Assembly (NCBI GenBank): GCA_015489295.1
Contig: WGAB01000119.1
Location: forward strand, 1-6,761
From: Caldifarciminota bacterium
GTDB lineage: Bacteria > WOR-3 > Hydrothermia > WGAB01
Reading direction: 5' to 3'
Length of the DNA: 6,761 bases
Shown here: positions 5,530 through 6,761 of the stretch, piece by piece
Position numbering within the stretch: the first letter of the stretch is position 1
Layout of the letters: each line of letters starts with the position of its first letter
The notes under the pieces: generated by a model
What the model was told of the DNA's origin: nothing
The model's input: only the letters and a program-made list of their open reading frames with translations
Databases searched by the model: none
Translations under genes and position numbers: made by a program

Positions 5530-6471
5530 ATGTGGGGAGTCTTTCTGATCCTGGCCTTAGGGATAGGCGATCCGCCACCAAGCCAGCCCCTGCCCGATAC
5601 CCTGAAGGCCCGGCTGGAGGAGTTGTACAAGACGGCCAAGAAGTGGGGGGTGGGGGAGAACCGCGAGAAGGTGCCGGAGGCCCGCAGGCAACTGGCGGCC
5701 TACGGCGAGGCCACGCTCCAGTTCCTGTTTGCCGAAAAGGTTCGTACCCTCAACGCCCTGGAACTCCGGGTGTTCAAGTTCGTGGTCCAGCGGAACCGCC
5801 AGCGGGCCCTGCCCTATTTGCACCAGGCCTTAGAGAGCGAGAACGATACCGTGCGCCGGGTGGCCCTTTGGCTCGTAGGCGAGGTCAAGGATTCCTCGGC
5901 CCTGCCGAAACTCCAGGAGATGCTGGCCACCGAAAAACGCCCCCGCATGCGTGCCCGGGTGCTGGGCGCCCTGGGCAAGATCGGGGATACCACCGCCGCC
6001 TCGTGGGTGGCGCCGTATCTCCAGGACACGTCCCGCTTTGTCCGCTACGCCGCGGCCTCGGCCCTGGTGAAACTCCACCAGCCCCGCTGGGTTCCTGTGT
6101 ACCTGACCCTGCTCCGGGACCCGGATTTCCAGTTGCACCAGGCCGGCCTGGCGGGCCTGGCCCGGGAACCGGCGGTGGCCCTGGACTCTCTGGAGACGCG
6201 GTGGCGCGAGGAGGTTCGGCCGCGCGACCTGCAGGCCCTGGCCCGGGTGCTGGCCTCCCCGGATCTGCACCTCACCGACCGACAACGCCGGGCCTGGCGC
6301 GCCCGACTGGTGCCCCTGCAGCACCATCCGGACCCGGCGGTTCGGCTCTATGACGCCAAGGCGTTAAGGAGTTTAGGTGGCAAGTCGCTAAAGCCCCTGA
6401 TGCAGGCCTGGATGGACCGGGAAACCGACCCCATGGTGTGGAACACCCTTCGCCAGATCCTGCAGGAATGA
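5530..6471 (+). CDS. HEAT-repeat protein, probably exported
   Basis: This 313-residue protein starts at ATG 5530, 3 nt after the ABC stop, with GGAG (5517-5520) as ribosome site. A short hydrophobic N-terminus (MWGVFLILALGIG) looks like a minimal signal peptide or anchor, followed by a Pro-rich linker. From about residue 93 it is built of helical pairs of HEAT/PBS-lyase type: roughly 93-120, 124-153, 155-185, 188-212, 260-285 and 287-312. Typical phrases are DTVRRVALWLVGEV, RMRARVLGALGKIGD and RFVRYAAASALVKL. The middle (213-258) is less regular. Such folds bind proteins and carry no enzymatic residues, so a scaffold or binding role is inferred. Its tight spacing makes it the last gene of the lasso operon, but HEAT proteins are not known lasso components, so the link could be positional only. 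It is Arg-rich, like its neighbours, and shows no frameshift. Confidence 0.85.
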   Translation: MWGVFLILALGIGDPPPSQPLPDTLKARLEELYKTAKKWGVGENREKVPEARRQLAAYGEATLQFLFAEKVRTLNALELRVFKFVVQRNRQRALPYLHQALESENDTVRRVALWLVGEVKDSSALPKLQEMLATEKRPRMRARVLGALGKIGDTTAASWVAPYLQDTSRFVRYAAASALVKLHQPRWVPVYLTLLRDPDFQLHQAGLAGLAREPAVALDSLETRWREEVRPRDLQALARVLASPDLHLTDRQRRAWRARLVPLQHHPDPAVRLYDAKALRSLGGKSLKPLMQAWMDRETDPMVWNTLRQILQE

Positions 6472-6516
6472 AGGGAAGAGGCAGTACCCGAAGGCTGGGT
6501 GCCAACGCGGCTTCCG

Positions 6517-6761
6517 TTACCCCTGGGTACCAGGCTGGCCGGTTTCAAACCGCCGGAGATCCTCCTCGCGGCCCATGACCACCAGGATGTCGCCCTCCCG
6601 GATCACCTCCTGGGGGCCGGGATTGAACACCATCTCTCCATTGGCCCGTTTGATGGCGATCACGATCACGCCGTAATGGTTCCGCACATCGGCCTCGGCC
6701 AGGGTGCGGTTCACCACCGGCGAAGAGCGGGTGACCCGGATCTCCTCCAGTTGCAGGGGCA
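6517..6761 (-). CDS. Potassium channel/transport protein, C-terminal RCK (TrkA-C) domain, 5' part beyond the window
   Basis: This is the C-terminal end of a minus-strand gene whose start lies beyond the right edge. The stop is TAA at 6519-6517, and 80 codons are visible. The sequence follows the RCK_C (TrkA-C) pattern: LEEIRVTRSSPVVNRTLAEA, then YGVIVIAIKR, then FNPGPQEVIREGDILVVMGR, ending in EEDLRRFE. This domain dimerises and binds ligands that gate K+ channels or Trk/Ktr transporters. Ending soon after RCK_C fits both channel proteins with an RCK_N-RCK_C tail and stand-alone TrkA/KtrA subunits, and the visible part cannot separate them. A GTG at 6717 falls within the domain and is not the true start. 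It converges on the HEAT gene with 45 nt between the two stops and no clear terminator hairpin. Confidence 0.88.
   Translation of the reverse strand, partial: PLQLEEIRVTRSSPVVNRTLAEADVRNHYGVIVIAIKRANGEMVFNPGPQEVIREGDILVVMGREEDLRRFETGQPGTQG

Noticed and set aside
6472..6516. Bidirectional terminator between the convergent HEAT and RCK genes
   Set aside because: The best pairing is a 4-bp ACCC/GGGT stem without a T-run on either strand.

Overview
This is a GC-rich bacterial window of compact genes separated by one long gap full of repeats. It carries a lasso-peptide (RiPP) precursor gene under a near-consensus sigma70-type promoter, followed on the same strand by a nucleotidyltransferase-family gene, an ABC exporter and a HEAT-repeat protein. 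A secreted beta-helix protein, an MsbA/McjD-like exporter and an RCK-type potassium channel subunit suggest a diderm bacterium, possibly from an uncultivated lineage. The sequence does not let me name a phylum.

Layout. (1) Minus strand, 1-1191: the N-terminal part of an exported right-handed parallel beta-helix protein, running off the left edge, with its promoter at 1239-1268 partly inside a perfect 15-bp palindrome. (2) 1269-2226: about 960 bp without a credible gene. It holds at least four families of short palindromic or direct repeats, including a roughly 206-bp composite inverted repeat (1803-2008) whose hairpins vary in a compensatory way. (3) Plus strand: promoter TTTACA-17-TATAAT (2227-2255), a 54-aa lasso precursor (2319-2483), a nucleotidyltransferase (2564-3706), an ABC exporter (3703-5526, ATGA overlap with the previous gene) and an exported HEAT-repeat protein (5530-6471). 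(4) Minus strand, 6517-6761: the C-terminal RCK domain of a potassium channel or transport protein, convergent with the operon and cut by the right edge.

How the genes fit together. The precursor has the leader motif Y-x2-P-x-V-x3-G-x5-T, ends its leader with Thr at -2, and has the core GAHVGGLLDVGSSSAY. This predicts a 9-residue macrolactam ring (Gly1 to Asp9) with a 7-residue tail. The ABC transporter is the natural exporter, and nucleotidyltransferases of this family are known neighbours of lasso genes. No recognition protein (B1), leader protease (B2) or asparagine-synthetase-like cyclase (C) is encoded here. The operon ends against a convergent gene and the upstream side is non-coding, so the maturation genes must lie elsewhere or be absent. 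This split lasso locus is the main discovery candidate of the window.
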